This document shows positions 43,497 through 52,922 of a stretch of 64,000 bases of DNA, piece after piece. Numbering within the stretch: position 1 is the first letter of the stretch; the number at the start of each line of letters is the position of its first letter. The translations under genes were made by a program, and so were the position numbers. The notes beneath the pieces were generated by a model. The model did no database searches. It had not been told where the DNA came from and saw only the letters and a list, made by a program, of their open reading frames with translations. The DNA lies in the NCBI GenBank assembly GCA_005843825.1, contig SZXX01000012.1:1-64000 (forward strand), written 5' to 3'. The stretch is from Chlorobium sp. (lineage in GTDB: Bacteria; Bacteroidota; Chlorobiia; Chlorobiales; Chlorobiaceae).

Positions 43497-44609
43497 ATGA
43501 AACATACCATGTTGAAAAAAGCCTTTTTCCCGGGAAAATATATTCAAGGTGCCGGTGCTCTCAATGAGTTGCCGTCCCTCATCAAGCTGTTTGGCAGCCG
43601 TGGATTGATCCTCGTGTCGCCTACAGTGCAAAAAACAATTCTGCCGGAGTGCGGCATCGATTTTAGCGCACACTCTCTTTCTGTCGAACACTTTAATGGA
43701 GAGTGTTGTGAAAAAGAACTCTCCCGGCTCGCTGCAACAATCAGTGACCAGCACGTTGATGTTCTTGTCGGCATGGGCGGAGGAAAAACAATCGATACAG
43801 CGAAAATTGCCTCCGACCGCGCCGGTATTCCGGTCATTATTGTTCCTACTATCGCATCGACTGATGCTCCCTGCAGCGGATGCGCGGTATTGTATTCCGA
43901 ACAGGGTATGTTTGAGTCAGTCTATTATCAGAAATCCAATCCGGCAGCCGTTCTTGTTGATACGGAAATTATCGTCAGGGCTCCCGTCCGTTTTCTCGTA
44001 TCAGGCATGGGTGATGCCTTGGCGACCTGGTTCGAAGCAAAGTCCTGTTCTCTCACACACTCTAAAAACTCGTGCGATGGTCTCAGCACCCTGACAGGAC
44101 TTTCCCTCGCCAGGCTCTGTTATGATACATTGCTGCAATATGGCAGTGTTGCCAGAATTGCAGCCGGGCGAGGTATCATCACACCAGCTTTTGAGCATAT
44201 TGTGGAGGCGAATATTCTTTTGAGCGGGCTTGGCTTTGAAAGCGGAGGTCTGGCAAGCGCCCATTCCATTCACAACGGATTCACAGTGCTGGAAGACACA
44301 CATGCATTCTATCATGGTGAAAAAGTAGCGTTTGGCCTTTTAGCAGGACTGCAACTCACTGACGCTTCTCCCGAAGAATCGAATACCGTATTCTCTTTCT
44401 GCGAACAGGTAGGTCTTCCTACAACCCTTGCGGATATTGGTCTCCGAAATTTTGATCGCAGCAAACTTCTGCCCGTCGCAGAAAAAGCATGTGCACTGGG
44501 TGAATGCATTCATAACGAACCGGGGCAGATAACGCCTGAAAAAGTCCTTCAGGCTATACTGGCGGCTGACGCTATCGGAGAATACCGGAAAACACAGCTG
44601 AGTGTTTAG
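43497..44609 (+). CDS. glycerol dehydrogenase (iron/zinc alcohol dehydrogenase family)
   Basis: 370 aa. The NAD-binding GGGKTID is at residues 94-100. Metal ligands are Asp173 (GMGDALATWFE), His256 (SAHSIHNG) and His273 (FYHGEKVAFG), as in GldA. The reaction is glycerol plus NAD to dihydroxyacetone. In a phototroph the direction may be reversed, or the substrate may be another small hydroxyketone. It precedes the bchF/V-RLP gene set in the same direction, 199 bp upstream, but no operon link is shown. Confidence 0.85.
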   Translation: MKHTMLKKAFFPGKYIQGAGALNELPSLIKLFGSRGLILVSPTVQKTILPECGIDFSAHSLSVEHFNGECCEKELSRLAATISDQHVDVLVGMGGGKTIDTAKIASDRAGIPVIIVPTIASTDAPCSGCAVLYSEQGMFESVYYQKSNPAAVLVDTEIIVRAPVRFLVSGMGDALATWFEAKSCSLTHSKNSCDGLSTLTGLSLARLCYDTLLQYGSVARIAAGRGIITPAFEHIVEANILLSGLGFESGGLASAHSIHNGFTVLEDTHAFYHGEKVAFGLLAGLQLTDASPEESNTVFSFCEQVGLPTTLADIGLRNFDRSKLLPVAEKACALGECIHNEPGQITPEKVLQAILAADAIGEYRKTQLSV

Positions 44610-44756
44610 CCTGTTGTTTTTCAGGGTATCCTGTGCATTCCTGCCTTTTCCACAGATAGATTTCTACCGGCAGCCTCATCCTTCATTGCTAAGCATCGAT
44701 CTTTTTCTCTTCAATTTTGCTATATTCCAAGCTTTAATCGTGACAGTGCCGGATTG

Positions 44757-44770
44757 GTGACGTCAGTCAC
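44757..44770. promoter_or_regulatory. palindrome upstream of bchF/bchV
   Basis: GTGAC-gtca-GTCAC, 38 bp before the start codon, overlapping a second perfect palindrome TGACGTCA. Its placement fits an operator for a dimeric regulator. It does not match the TGT-N12-ACA box of purple-bacterial PpsR. Confidence 0.45.
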
Positions 44771-44808
44771 TTGTGCCATATTTTACTAGCAGTTAAGCGT
44801 AAAAGTAG

Positions 44809-45282
44809 ATGCCTCGCTATACACCCGAACAGCTGAATAAACGAAACGCCTCCATCTGGACTGATATTCAGATTATTCTTGCTCCGATACAGTTTTTGCT
44901 TTTTGTTGCCGGTGTAACAACAACTGCTCTTTACGCCAATGGCCTGTTTGTTACGAATTTTTACTGGGTCAGCATAGCCATTCTATTCAAGACCCTCTTT
45001 TTTGCTCTTCTTTTCATAACAGGCATGTTTTTTGAAAAGGAGATTTTCGATAAATGGGTATACTCAAAAGAGTTTGTATGGGAAGATATCGGAAGTACTG
45101 TGGCGTCCGTATTCCATCTTCTCTACTTTATTATGGCCTTCCTCGGCTATTCTGAACATGTGCTTGTATGGGAAGCTTTTCTGGCCTATTTCACCTATGT
45201 GATCAATGCACTGCAATATCTGACCAGGATCATTCTTGAAAAACTCAACGAGCGTAACCTTCGCATGGATGGTCAAATCTGA
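44809..45282 (+). CDS. bacteriochlorophyllide C3-vinyl hydratase (BchF/BchV family)
   Basis: 157 aa with about four transmembrane helices. The family's opening [15 protein letters not shown] and [10 protein letters not shown], the central [11 protein letters not shown] and FVWEDIGS, and the closing YVINALQYL match BchF. It adds water to the 3-vinyl group of (bacterio)chlorophyllide. In green sulfur bacteria BchF and its paralogue BchV share this step in making chlorosome bacteriochlorophyll c/d/e. From memory, bchV lies near the RLP gene in Chlorobium, so BchV is more likely than BchF; sequence alone does not decide. It is followed 14 bp later by a tiny membrane protein. Confidence 0.85.
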   Translation: MPRYTPEQLNKRNASIWTDIQIILAPIQFLLFVAGVTTTALYANGLFVTNFYWVSIAILFKTLFFALLFITGMFFEKEIFDKWVYSKEFVWEDIGSTVASVFHLLYFIMAFLGYSEHVLVWEAFLAYFTYVINALQYLTRIILEKLNERNLRMDGQI

Positions 45283-45296
45283 ACGTATCCTATGCT

Positions 45297-45518
45297 ATGA
45301 AATACAGTTTTAAAAGACTTTGGAATACGACTTTTCTCTTTGTAGGGCCTGCCTGGTATGTCCTTGTCTGGATGATCTGGTCTTCAGGTCAGCTCCAGAC
45401 AATCACTGACAAAATGACGTTTCTCGGGGCTATTATCCCGGGGTTTCTCATTATTTACAGTGCAGGTTTTTTTATTGAAGGTTGGCATGAAAAGAAGCAA
45501 AAGAAAAACCAGCGATGA
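45297..45518 (+). CDS. small membrane protein in the bchF/V-RLP gene set
   Basis: 73 aa, not recognised. Two predicted transmembrane helices (about residues 12-30 and 40-60) with a short loop between (SSGQLQTITDK) and a strongly basic C-terminus (EKKQKKNQR). The N-terminus is basic too, giving an N-in/C-in hairpin by the positive-inside rule. The 14-bp gap to bchF/V argues for cotranslation and a possible role as a partner or stabiliser of that hydratase; this is inference from position only. Confidence 0.75.
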   Translation: MKYSFKRLWNTTFLFVGPAWYVLVWMIWSSGQLQTITDKMTFLGAIIPGFLIIYSAGFFIEGWHEKKQKKNQR

Positions 45519-45597
45519 ACCGGGGTTTATTTTTTACGCTTGTCTTTATTTTTCAACAATACACGCCGCCGATCCGGTGTGAGAAGTAAGATTTCTT

Positions 45598-47715
45598 ATG
45601 CAGAACCTCTGGAATGACACTGATCTTCAACGCTCAGTCAAAGAGCAGCAAAGTTCGCCCGAGATCCCGTCTGAATTGGCCGAACTGGTTTATGCTTCCC
45701 GCCTGCTTGGAAGTGAAAGTTCGCTTGTAATGCATGGAGGAGGGAACACCTCTGTTAAATGCGAACTGGCCGACATGGTTGGTAACCACTCTGAAGTGCT
45801 CCTGATTAAAGCCAGTGGCATTGACCTGAGTCGGGTTACCTGCCTTGATTACACACCACTCCGGCTTGGTCCGCTTCAGAAACTCGGTGAGCTCTTCAGC
45901 CGGAACGACAAGGCAAGCGAAGACGCGCTTAAGCGATTTTCTACAAAAGAGTTTAAATATCTTCTGCTCCTGAACATGTTCAGTCTGACCGATCATATGA
46001 CCGAGCAGAGACTTACTCCTTCGATTGAGACGCTTCTTCACTCATTTCTTCCACACCGGTTTATTCTGCATACCCACTCGTTCGCTCTGCTCACCCTCAG
46101 TAATCAGCCGGATGGCGAGAAGCTTTGTCGCGATACGCTTGGCGAAACTTTTGGTTCTGTTCCCTATATAAAGCCGGGCATCGGCCTTGCCCGGTCGGCA
46201 GCTCTTGTCTATGAGGCAAATCCTGATATTAATGGGATGGTGCTCCAGAAGCATGGTCTGGTAACGTTCGGCTCTACAGCCAAAGAGGCCTACACACGAA
46301 TGATCGATGCTGTAACGAGACTTGAAGAACGTATTGCTTCAGCCGGCAGAAAAAAAATTCCCACAGTAACGCTTCCGGAATCAATCGCTCCGGTTGAAGT
46401 CGCCGCCCCGATCATCAGGGGGGCATGCGTCGATGAAAAGTCTCCAGGTACGCGAGAGTTCAACCAGTTTATTCTCGATTTCCGCACCTCTGATGGTATT
46501 CTGGACTATGTCAATAGCAGTGATCTTGTTCGTATGAGCCAGAAAGGTTCGATGACTCCTGACTTTATCATACGGACTAAAAACAAGCCGCTTGTACTTC
46601 CTTCGCCGGATGCCGCAGACCTTGCAGGCTTCAAGAATGCTGTGCATGAGGCTGTTCAGCGCTACCGCCAGGAATACACAGAATATTTTACAGTCCAGCA
46701 GAAGGCATCCGGCATGCAGGTAACCATGCTTGATCCGTTGCCGAGAGTGGTTCTTGTTCCAGGACTTGGACTCTTCGGACTTGGCAAAACCGCCTACTCA
46801 GCTGGGGTCAATGCCGATATTGCCACATGCACAGCCTCAGGAATCCTGGATGCTGAATCGGTTGGCACCTTTGAATCTATCAGTGACCGTGAGGCCTTTG
46901 AGATAGAGTACTGGGATATGGAGCAGGCGAAGATGAACAAGGTGCATCATGATGTTTTTGCAGGAAAAGTTGTCATGGTTACCGGAGCGGCCAGCGGGAT
47001 TGGGCTTGCAACAGCAAAAGCATTCCGTCACAAAGGTGCCGAAGTTGTTATTCTTGATCTTTCTGCCGAAGCACTCGAACGGGCGGCAGCGGAAATCGGG
47101 GGCAATGTTCTTGCTCTTACATGTGACGTTACTTCCCGATCAGCTGTACGCTCTGTTTTCGATGCTGTCTGTCGCCGGTTTGGCGGACTGGATATTGTTG
47201 TTTCCAATGTGGGCGCAGCAATTCAGGGGCGCATTGGCGAAGTCTCCGATGAAGTGCTCCGCAAAAGCTTCGAGCTCAACTTCTTTTCACACCAGTCCAT
47301 TGCCCAGGAGGCCGTAAAGATTATGAAACTGCAGGGAACGGGTGGTGTATTGCTGTTTAATGTTTCCAAACAGGCCGTCAATCCCGGTCCCGACTTCGGC
47401 CCTTATGGATTGCCTAAAGCTGCGACAATGTTTCTTGTCCGTCAATATGCTCTTGATCACGGACGTGACGGCATTCGTTCCAACGGTATCAACGCAGACC
47501 GTATACGCAGCGGGCTTCTTACCGAAGAGATGATTAAAGCCCGCTCAACAGCCCGTGGCCTGAGTGAAAAGGAGTACATGGCAGGCAATCTGCTTCAGTT
47601 GGAGGTTACCGCTGAAGACGTTGCAGAGGCCTTCGTGCATCTGGCGCTCGAAACAAGAACAACAGGTTCAATTACAACGGTTGATGGCGGCAATATTGCA
47701 GCCGCACTCCGATAA
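45598..47715 (+). CDS. class II aldolase / short-chain dehydrogenase fusion
   Basis: 705 aa. Residues 20-430 are a class II aldolase/adducin domain: metal-binding HTH (His158, His160) and His219 in QKHGLVTFG, with GGGNTSVK as the phosphate loop. Residues 455-705 are a short-chain dehydrogenase: TGAASGIG (462-469) and catalytic Tyr603-x3-Lys607. The fusion resembles rhamnulose-1-phosphate aldolase/lactaldehyde dehydrogenase. By family it would split a ketose-1-phosphate to dihydroxyacetone phosphate and an aldehyde and then oxidise or reduce the aldehyde. The true substrate is unknown; no rhamnose catabolic genes accompany it. lsrF-like and RLP genes follow. Confidence 0.9.
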   Translation: MQNLWNDTDLQRSVKEQQSSPEIPSELAELVYASRLLGSESSLVMHGGGNTSVKCELADMVGNHSEVLLIKASGIDLSRVTCLDYTPLRLGPLQKLGELFSRNDKASEDALKRFSTKEFKYLLLLNMFSLTDHMTEQRLTPSIETLLHSFLPHRFILHTHSFALLTLSNQPDGEKLCRDTLGETFGSVPYIKPGIGLARSAALVYEANPDINGMVLQKHGLVTFGSTAKEAYTRMIDAVTRLEERIASAGRKKIPTVTLPESIAPVEVAAPIIRGACVDEKSPGTREFNQFILDFRTSDGILDYVNSSDLVRMSQKGSMTPDFIIRTKNKPLVLPSPDAADLAGFKNAVHEAVQRYRQEYTEYFTVQQKASGMQVTMLDPLPRVVLVPGLGLFGLGKTAYSAGVNADIATCTASGILDAESVGTFESISDREAFEIEYWDMEQAKMNKVHHDVFAGKVVMVTGAASGIGLATAKAFRHKGAEVVILDLSAEALERAAAEIGGNVLALTCDVTSRSAVRSVFDAVCRRFGGLDIVVSNVGAAIQGRIGEVSDEVLRKSFELNFFSHQSIAQEAVKIMKLQGTGGVLLFNVSKQAVNPGPDFGPYGLPKAATMFLVRQYALDHGRDGIRSNGINADRIRSGLLTEEMIKARSTARGLSEKEYMAGNLLQLEVTAEDVAEAFVHLALETRTTGSITTVDGGNIAAALR

Positions 47716-47769
47716 CATAAAGAAATCTCACACATAACAATCATAACCGAAAAGAGGAGATGCATCATC

Positions 47770-48651
47770 ATGGCGGAATACGATAAAGACAAGCAGGCTA
47801 AAGAGTATCATCTTGATACTCCGGTTAACAACTATGGATTTTTCCTGAAAGGAGCTCACTCTCTCGACTGGGGAATGAAAAACCGCCTGTCAAGAATATT
47901 CCGGCCTGATACCGGAAAAACCGTTATGCTCGCTATTGATCACGGTTACTTCCAGGGCCCGACTACAGGTCTTGAACGTCCGGATGTCAATATTGTACCC
48001 CTGATGCCCTATGCTGACGCCATCATGCTGACCCGTGGCATTCTGCGCACCACTGTTCCGCCAAGCCTCACCAAGGCGGTCGTGATGCGTTGCAGCGGTG
48101 GGCCGAGTATTCTCAAGGAACTCTCTGATGAGGAACTTGCAGTCGATATCGAGGATGCGATCCGGATGAATGTCGCAGCAATAACCCTCCAGATATTTGT
48201 TGGCGGTGAATATGAGACCCGATCAATTCACAACATGACGCGCCTTGTCGATATGGGTCTTCGCTACGGGATTCCGACAATGGCAGTAACTGCAGTCGGC
48301 AAGGATATGGTGAGGGATGCCAAATACTTCAGGCTTGCCTGCAGGATGGCTGCAGAGCTTGGTGCACAGATCGTTAAAACCTACTATGTTCCTGAAGATT
48401 TTGAAACCATTACAGCTTCATGTCCGGTACCGATTGTCATGGCCGGAGGGAAAAAAATCTCTGAACTCGAAGCGTTGACTATGTCCTGGAGTGCAATCCA
48501 GGGTGGAGCTTCAGGTGTTGATATGGGGCGCAATATATTCCAGAGCGACAGCCCTCTTGCGATGATGAAAGCCGTTAACAAGGTTGTTCATGAGCAGTTT
48601 AGTCCTGAAGATGCTTTCGATTATTTCAATACCATAAAAGCTGAAGGATAA
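47770..48651 (+). CDS. LsrF-like class I aldolase/thiolase
   Basis: 293 aa from ATG 47770, with GAGGAG upstream. The closest family I know is LsrF (3-hydroxy-5-phosphonooxypentane-2,4-dione thiolase), which finishes degradation of autoinducer-2 phosphate. Shared blocks are [27 protein letters not shown] and [14 protein letters not shown]. The Schiff-base lysine is Lys203 in IVKTYYV, the same number I recall for E. coli LsrF. No lsrK, lsrB or transporter genes are present, so AI-2 breakdown is doubtful. Handling of a phosphorylated C5 dione or ketose together with the RLP is a better guess. Confidence 0.85.
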   Translation: MAEYDKDKQAKEYHLDTPVNNYGFFLKGAHSLDWGMKNRLSRIFRPDTGKTVMLAIDHGYFQGPTTGLERPDVNIVPLMPYADAIMLTRGILRTTVPPSLTKAVVMRCSGGPSILKELSDEELAVDIEDAIRMNVAAITLQIFVGGEYETRSIHNMTRLVDMGLRYGIPTMAVTAVGKDMVRDAKYFRLACRMAAELGAQIVKTYYVPEDFETITASCPVPIVMAGGKKISELEALTMSWSAIQGGASGVDMGRNIFQSDSPLAMMKAVNKVVHEQFSPEDAFDYFNTIKAEG

Positions 48652-48784
48652 CCCCCGGCAGGTTCCAGATCTCCATGGCATGCGTCATTGCCTGCCTCGG
48701 CATTATTGTTCAGGTTGATTTTTTTTTCATGGGGACCCTTGTGAAGCACAGGTATAGCGAGAACAAAGGGTATAACATTTGCTT

Positions 48785-50101
48785 ATGAATACTGAGGATA
48801 TTAAAGGTTTTTTTGCCTCAAAGGAGCAGCTTGACATGGCTGACTACCTGACGCTTGATTACTACCTTGAATGTGTGGGTGATATTGAGACGGCTCTTGC
48901 ACATTTCTGCAGCGAGCAATCCACAGCACAGTGGAAGCGCGTTGATTATGATGAAGACTTTCGCCCGCAATTTGGTGCAAAAGTTATCAGCCTGACGGTA
49001 GAGGGCGAGCTGCCGGAGCTCAGCTATCCGGTCCGGCATTCAGAATCGGGAGCTATTCATGCCTGCCGGGTCACTATTGCTCATCCTCATCGCAATTTCG
49101 GCCCTAAATTGCCGAATCTGCTCTCCGCAGTATGTGGCGAAGGCGTATTCTTTACTCCCGGCGTTCCGGTGGTCAAACTGCTTGATATCAGGTTTCCGGA
49201 GTCTTATCTTCTTGCCTTTGATGGTCCTAAATTCGGCATTGAAGGTATTCGCGATCTGCTTCAGGCCTATGACAGACCAATATTTTTCGGTGTAGTAAAG
49301 CCTAATATCGGTCTCAGTCCTGCTCATTTTGCTGAAATTGCCTACCAGAGCTGGCTGGGTGGTCTCGATATTGCTAAAGACGATGAGATGCTTGCCGATG
49401 TCGATTGGTCAACTCTTATTGAACGATCCCATGCTCTTGGAGATGCGAGATTAAAGGCGGAACGTGAGACCGGTGTGCCTAAAGTCTATCTGGCCAATAT
49501 CACCGACGAGGTTGACCGCCTCATCGAGCAGCATGATATTGCAGTCAGCAACGGGGCCAATGCCCTGCTTGTCAATGCCCTGCCAGTCGGGCTGAGTGCT
49601 GTCCGGATGCTGGCAAAACATACCACAGTTCCTCTTATCGGCCATTTCCCGTTTATCGCTGCCTTCAGCAGAATGGAAAAATACGGAATTCATTCCAGAG
49701 TGATGACCAAGCTTCAACGGCTTGCCGGTCTTGACTCTATTATCATGCCCGGATTTGGCGGGAGAATGATGACGCCTGAAGAAGAAGTAAAGGAGAATAT
49801 TCAGGAATGTCTCCAGGATTTCGGCCATATCAAACGCTCACTGCCCGTCCCGGGAGGCAGCGATTCGGCGCTGACGCTTGAAACCGTTTATCGCCATGTC
49901 GGCAGTGTTGATTTCGGCTTTGTTCCCGGACGTGGAATCTTTGGCCATCCAATGGGTCCCAAAGCCGGTGCAGTGTCTATACGTCAGGCCTGGGAGGCCA
50001 TTGAACAGGGGATCCCTCTTGAAACCTATGCAGCCGGCCGACCTGAACTGCAGGCAATGGTTGACGGGGCCAGGGGAAAAACGAAACAGCAGGAAAAGTA
50101 A
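48785..50101 (+). CDS. RuBisCO-like protein, form IV (Chlorobium RLP)
   Basis: 438 aa from ATG 48785; a TTG two codons earlier is less likely. The RuBisCO large-subunit fold is clear. The carbamate and metal motif is kept as Lys198-Asp-Asp-Glu201 in [10 protein letters not shown]. The catalytic KPK motif is altered to Lys172-Pro-Asn174, and the loop 6 region ([13 protein letters not shown]) lacks the usual lysine, so CO2 fixation is not expected. Known RLPs enolise or isomerise phosphorylated ketoses. The Chlorobium tepidum RLP mutant is reported to be affected in thiosulfate oxidation, pigment content and stress response. It lies between the LsrF-like gene and a dehydrogenase. Confidence 0.95.
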   Translation: MNTEDIKGFFASKEQLDMADYLTLDYYLECVGDIETALAHFCSEQSTAQWKRVDYDEDFRPQFGAKVISLTVEGELPELSYPVRHSESGAIHACRVTIAHPHRNFGPKLPNLLSAVCGEGVFFTPGVPVVKLLDIRFPESYLLAFDGPKFGIEGIRDLLQAYDRPIFFGVVKPNIGLSPAHFAEIAYQSWLGGLDIAKDDEMLADVDWSTLIERSHALGDARLKAERETGVPKVYLANITDEVDRLIEQHDIAVSNGANALLVNALPVGLSAVRMLAKHTTVPLIGHFPFIAAFSRMEKYGIHSRVMTKLQRLAGLDSIIMPGFGGRMMTPEEEVKENIQECLQDFGHIKRSLPVPGGSDSALTLETVYRHVGSVDFGFVPGRGIFGHPMGPKAGAVSIRQAWEAIEQGIPLETYAAGRPELQAMVDGARGKTKQQEK

Positions 50102-50116
50102 ACACAACGGCTGAGT

Positions 50117-50941
50117 ATGGGTATACTCGATGATAAAGTTGCCATCATTACCGGTTCCACCAAAGGGATCGGTAAAGCAATAGCCCATGAGTTTGTCCGG
50201 GAAGGAGCCCGTGTGGTCATAACCTCTTCTTCGAATGCCAATGTTCAGGCGGCACTCCTGGAATTCCCCCCCGACTCAGTATACGGCTGTGTTTGTAATG
50301 TTGTCTCCTCTCTTGATATGGAACAACTGATTGTGGACACGGTCAAAAGGTTCGGCCGAGTAGATGTATTTATCAACAATGCAGGAATATCAGATACCTT
50401 CAGCAATATTACTGAAAGCGATCCTGATGAATGGGGAAGAGTAATCGATACCAACCTTAAAGGCACATACAACGGGTGCCGGGCCGCTATCAACTACTTT
50501 CTCAAAGAAAAGCGAAACGGAAAAATCATTAATATGGCCGGTTCCGGCACGGACAGGGGATCAAATACTCCCTGGATCAGTGCTTATGGTTCAACAAAAG
50601 CAGCCATTGCCCGGTTTACCTATGCTGTTGCTGCAGAGTATCGACATACAGGGTTATCTGTCATGCTCCTGCATCCCGGCCTGGTTCGCACCGGTATGGT
50701 AAGTGCTGACAGTCCCACTCCTGAACTTTCCCGTCAACTGGCGACGTTCAATACCATTCTGGATATTTTTGCACAGTCGCCTCTCGTTGCAGCGCAGTTG
50801 GCGGTAAAGCTGGCTTCCGGCTGGAGTGACTCGAAAACAGGCCTCTATCTCTCCGCCTTGAATGGCCGAAGAAAAAAAATGTTGCTCCTGACCTATCCCT
50901 TCCGTAAAATACTGAACAGAATTGACCGTCGAACCTATTAA
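50117..50941 (+). CDS. short-chain dehydrogenase/reductase
   Basis: 274 aa. The Rossmann motif TGSTKGIGKA is at residues 12-21, followed by NNAGIS (about 90) and catalytic Ser/Tyr/Lys: MAGSGTD, then SAYGSTKAA. The basic C-terminus (RRKKMLLLTYPFRKILNRIDRR) may touch the membrane. The substrate is unknown. It lies 15 bp after the RLP gene and 14 bp before the lptE-like gene, so it is part of this transcription unit and may reduce or oxidise a product of the aldolase/RLP enzymes. Confidence 0.88.
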   Translation: MGILDDKVAIITGSTKGIGKAIAHEFVREGARVVITSSSNANVQAALLEFPPDSVYGCVCNVVSSLDMEQLIVDTVKRFGRVDVFINNAGISDTFSNITESDPDEWGRVIDTNLKGTYNGCRAAINYFLKEKRNGKIINMAGSGTDRGSNTPWISAYGSTKAAIARFTYAVAAEYRHTGLSVMLLHPGLVRTGMVSADSPTPELSRQLATFNTILDIFAQSPLVAAQLAVKLASGWSDSKTGLYLSALNGRRKKMLLLTYPFRKILNRIDRRTY

Positions 50942-50955
50942 TCCAAAGGACAGTC

Positions 50956-51465
50956 ATGCTGAAGACCGGAGCCGCCAGAGTCTTGCTTTTTCTTCTTGTT
51001 GCTGTATCCCTTCATGGCTGTTACAGCTTCAAAGGGGGATCGATACCCGCGCACCTGAAAACCATTGCAATACCTGTTTTCGATGACCGTTCCGGTGCAG
51101 GCATTGCCCAGTTGAGATCAGAATGTACAAAAGCTCTGGTCGACAAAATAGAGTCACAAAGTCCACTTCGCTTTACCCCGTCCATGGCCAGTGCCGATGC
51201 TCTTCTGGAAGGGACGATCATCTCCTTTTCCGATGTACCGGGTCAGCTTTCAGGCAAAACAGAGCGGGCCATTACCAACCGGATTACACTTGTTGTGCAG
51301 GTTACGATGACGGATCGTGTAAAAAAAACTCCGGTATTTACACAATCGTTTGTCGGATTTGCTGATTATTATGCAGGTAATTATGTTGCACAACAGCAGG
51401 CAATAAATGTTTCCCTTGGCCAGATTAATGATGAAATTTTTGATCGGATTGTATCAGGGTGGTAA
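50956..51465 (+). CDS. LptE-family outer-membrane lipoprotein
   Basis: 169 aa from ATG 50956, with AAAGGA 8 nt upstream. Lipoprotein signal: basic start, hydrophobic core, LHGC with Cys22. The family's early IPVFDDRSG and ATTEL-like order match the LptE/LPS-assembly lipoprotein family of Bacteroidetes/Chlorobi. With LptD it forms the outer-membrane gate for lipopolysaccharide. It is the last gene of the run from bchF/V. The inner-membrane LptF/G relative is at 21999. Confidence 0.82.
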   Translation: MLKTGAARVLLFLLVAVSLHGCYSFKGGSIPAHLKTIAIPVFDDRSGAGIAQLRSECTKALVDKIESQSPLRFTPSMASADALLEGTIISFSDVPGQLSGKTERAITNRITLVVQVTMTDRVKKTPVFTQSFVGFADYYAGNYVAQQQAINVSLGQINDEIFDRIVSGW

Positions 51466-51564
51466 TAGTCAGGTCGATCAGCTTGAAATAGTGTGTCATT
51501 TATCAGATGGTTATCATCAAATGTCAGGCCTGCTGGATGCAGGTATGTTTAAAGGAGGGTTGTC

Positions 51565-51993
51565 ATGGGATTGAAAAAAAATGTCGAATACAGGTTCGAG
51601 CTTGCACGTGGGTTTCTGAATGAAGCCGAGCAGGATTATTCTCTCAAGCGATGGCGTGCATGTGTTGCTGCCTCTATAATGGGTATAGAAAATACCGGTC
51701 TTATCGTACTGATGCTGTTCGGCGTTTCTTCTTTTGCTCATCAGCCGGGTGTTCATCTGTCACAGCTGATTTCTGAAGGAACTATTGCAGAAGATATTGC
51801 CCTGTTAGTTAAAGAGCTTCTTCCTGATCTTGAAAAATATGATTCATACCAGAAAATGCTGGCTAAATATGGTGATGAATCCTCATACAGGCTTCCCTGG
51901 GAGATTTTCAATGAGCATGAGGGGCTTTTGGCTATCGAGTCTGCCCGCAAATGTATCAGGGTAAGCTCCGAAATCGCGGAACTGGTGAAGTAA
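51565..51993 (+). CDS. HEPN-like helical protein
   Basis: 142 aa with a near-perfect ribosome-binding site (AAAGGAGGG, 5 nt before ATG 51565). It is all-helical. [28 protein letters not shown] resembles the first two helices of HEPN proteins (given here as the character of the region, residues 10-37). The catalytic R-x4-6-H of RNase-type HEPN toxins is not seen, nor is a MNT nucleotidyltransferase partner. It may be a non-toxic structural HEPN. It precedes rfbA by 17 bp, so it is cotranscribed with the rhamnose genes, though no role there is evident. Confidence 0.6.
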   Translation: MGLKKNVEYRFELARGFLNEAEQDYSLKRWRACVAASIMGIENTGLIVLMLFGVSSFAHQPGVHLSQLISEGTIAEDIALLVKELLPDLEKYDSYQKMLAKYGDESSYRLPWEIFNEHEGLLAIESARKCIRVSSEIAELVK

Positions 51994-52010
51994 TTCAACA
52001 AAAAACTCTT

Positions 52011-52889
52011 ATGAAAGGCATTATTCTTGCGGGAGGCTCTGGTACCCGGCTCTACCCTGTTACCAGGGGGATATCAAAACAGCTCCTGCCGGTCTATGAC
52101 AAGCCTATGATTTATTACCCCCTGACAACGCTTATGCTTGCAGGGATCAGGGATATTCTCATTATAACGACACCTGAAGACCAGCCGATGTTCCAAAAGC
52201 TGCTCGGAGACGGCAGCGACTGGGGCATTTCTCTCTCTTACACCGTTCAGCCTTCTCCTGACGGGCTTGCCCAGGCATTCATTCTTGGTGAAGCATTTAT
52301 CGGAAGCGATGACGTCACGCTTATTCTTGGCGACAACATTTTTTTCGGTTATGCGTTTACTCAAATGCTTGAGGCTTCGGTTCAAACGGTGCAGAAAGAG
52401 CGCAAAGCCAATATATTCGGTTACTATGTCAGTGATCCTGAGCGTTATGGTGTAGCAGAGTTTGATTCTGAAGGCACTGTGCTTTCAATTGTTGAAAAGC
52501 CGTTGCATCCCAAATCAAATTACGCCGTGGTCGGGCTTTATTTTTATCCGAACAGTGTCATTGAAATAGCAAAAAAAATCAAGCCTTCTCCGCGCGGCGA
52601 GCTTGAAATTACAGCAGTTAACGAGGAGTATCTCCTGCGGGGCGAGTTGAAGTGCTCTATCCTTGGTCGGGGTTTTGCCTGGCTTGATACCGGAACCCAT
52701 GAGTCTTTCCAGGAAGCAGGAAGTTTTATACAAACGGTCGAAAAAAGGCAGGGGCTTAAAATTGCCTGTCCCGAAGAAATTGCATGGCGAAACGGCTGGA
52801 TCACGGATGAAGATCTTTTACGGTTATCGAAACCAATGATAAAAAACCAGTACGGTCAGTATCTTGCAAGACTGCATGAACAGAGGTAA
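52011..52889 (+). CDS. rfbA: glucose-1-phosphate thymidylyltransferase
   Basis: 292 aa from ATG 52011. Nucleotidyltransferase signature [33 protein letters not shown] (residues 6-38), then [26 protein letters not shown] and [14 protein letters not shown]. First step of dTDP-L-rhamnose synthesis: glucose-1-phosphate plus dTTP. Length is normal. An upstream in-frame start at 51951 is inside the HEPN-like gene and is rejected. Confidence 0.95.
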   Translation: MKGIILAGGSGTRLYPVTRGISKQLLPVYDKPMIYYPLTTLMLAGIRDILIITTPEDQPMFQKLLGDGSDWGISLSYTVQPSPDGLAQAFILGEAFIGSDDVTLILGDNIFFGYAFTQMLEASVQTVQKERKANIFGYYVSDPERYGVAEFDSEGTVLSIVEKPLHPKSNYAVVGLYFYPNSVIEIAKKIKPSPRGELEITAVNEEYLLRGELKCSILGRGFAWLDTGTHESFQEAGSFIQTVEKRQGLKIACPEEIAWRNGWITDEDLLRLSKPMIKNQYGQYLARLHEQR

Positions 52890-52922
52890 GTTTTTATTAA
52901 CAACAGTTATTATGCCGTTTTT

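Noticed and set aside
45598-48651. Rhamnose catabolism or complete AI-2 (Lsr) degradation operon
   Set aside because: No rhamnose kinase/isomerase and no lsrK, lsrR or transporter genes accompany the aldolases.
48785-50101. True carbon-fixing RuBisCO
   Set aside because: KPN replaces KPK and the loop 6 lysine region is absent; green sulfur bacteria fix CO2 by the reverse TCA cycle.
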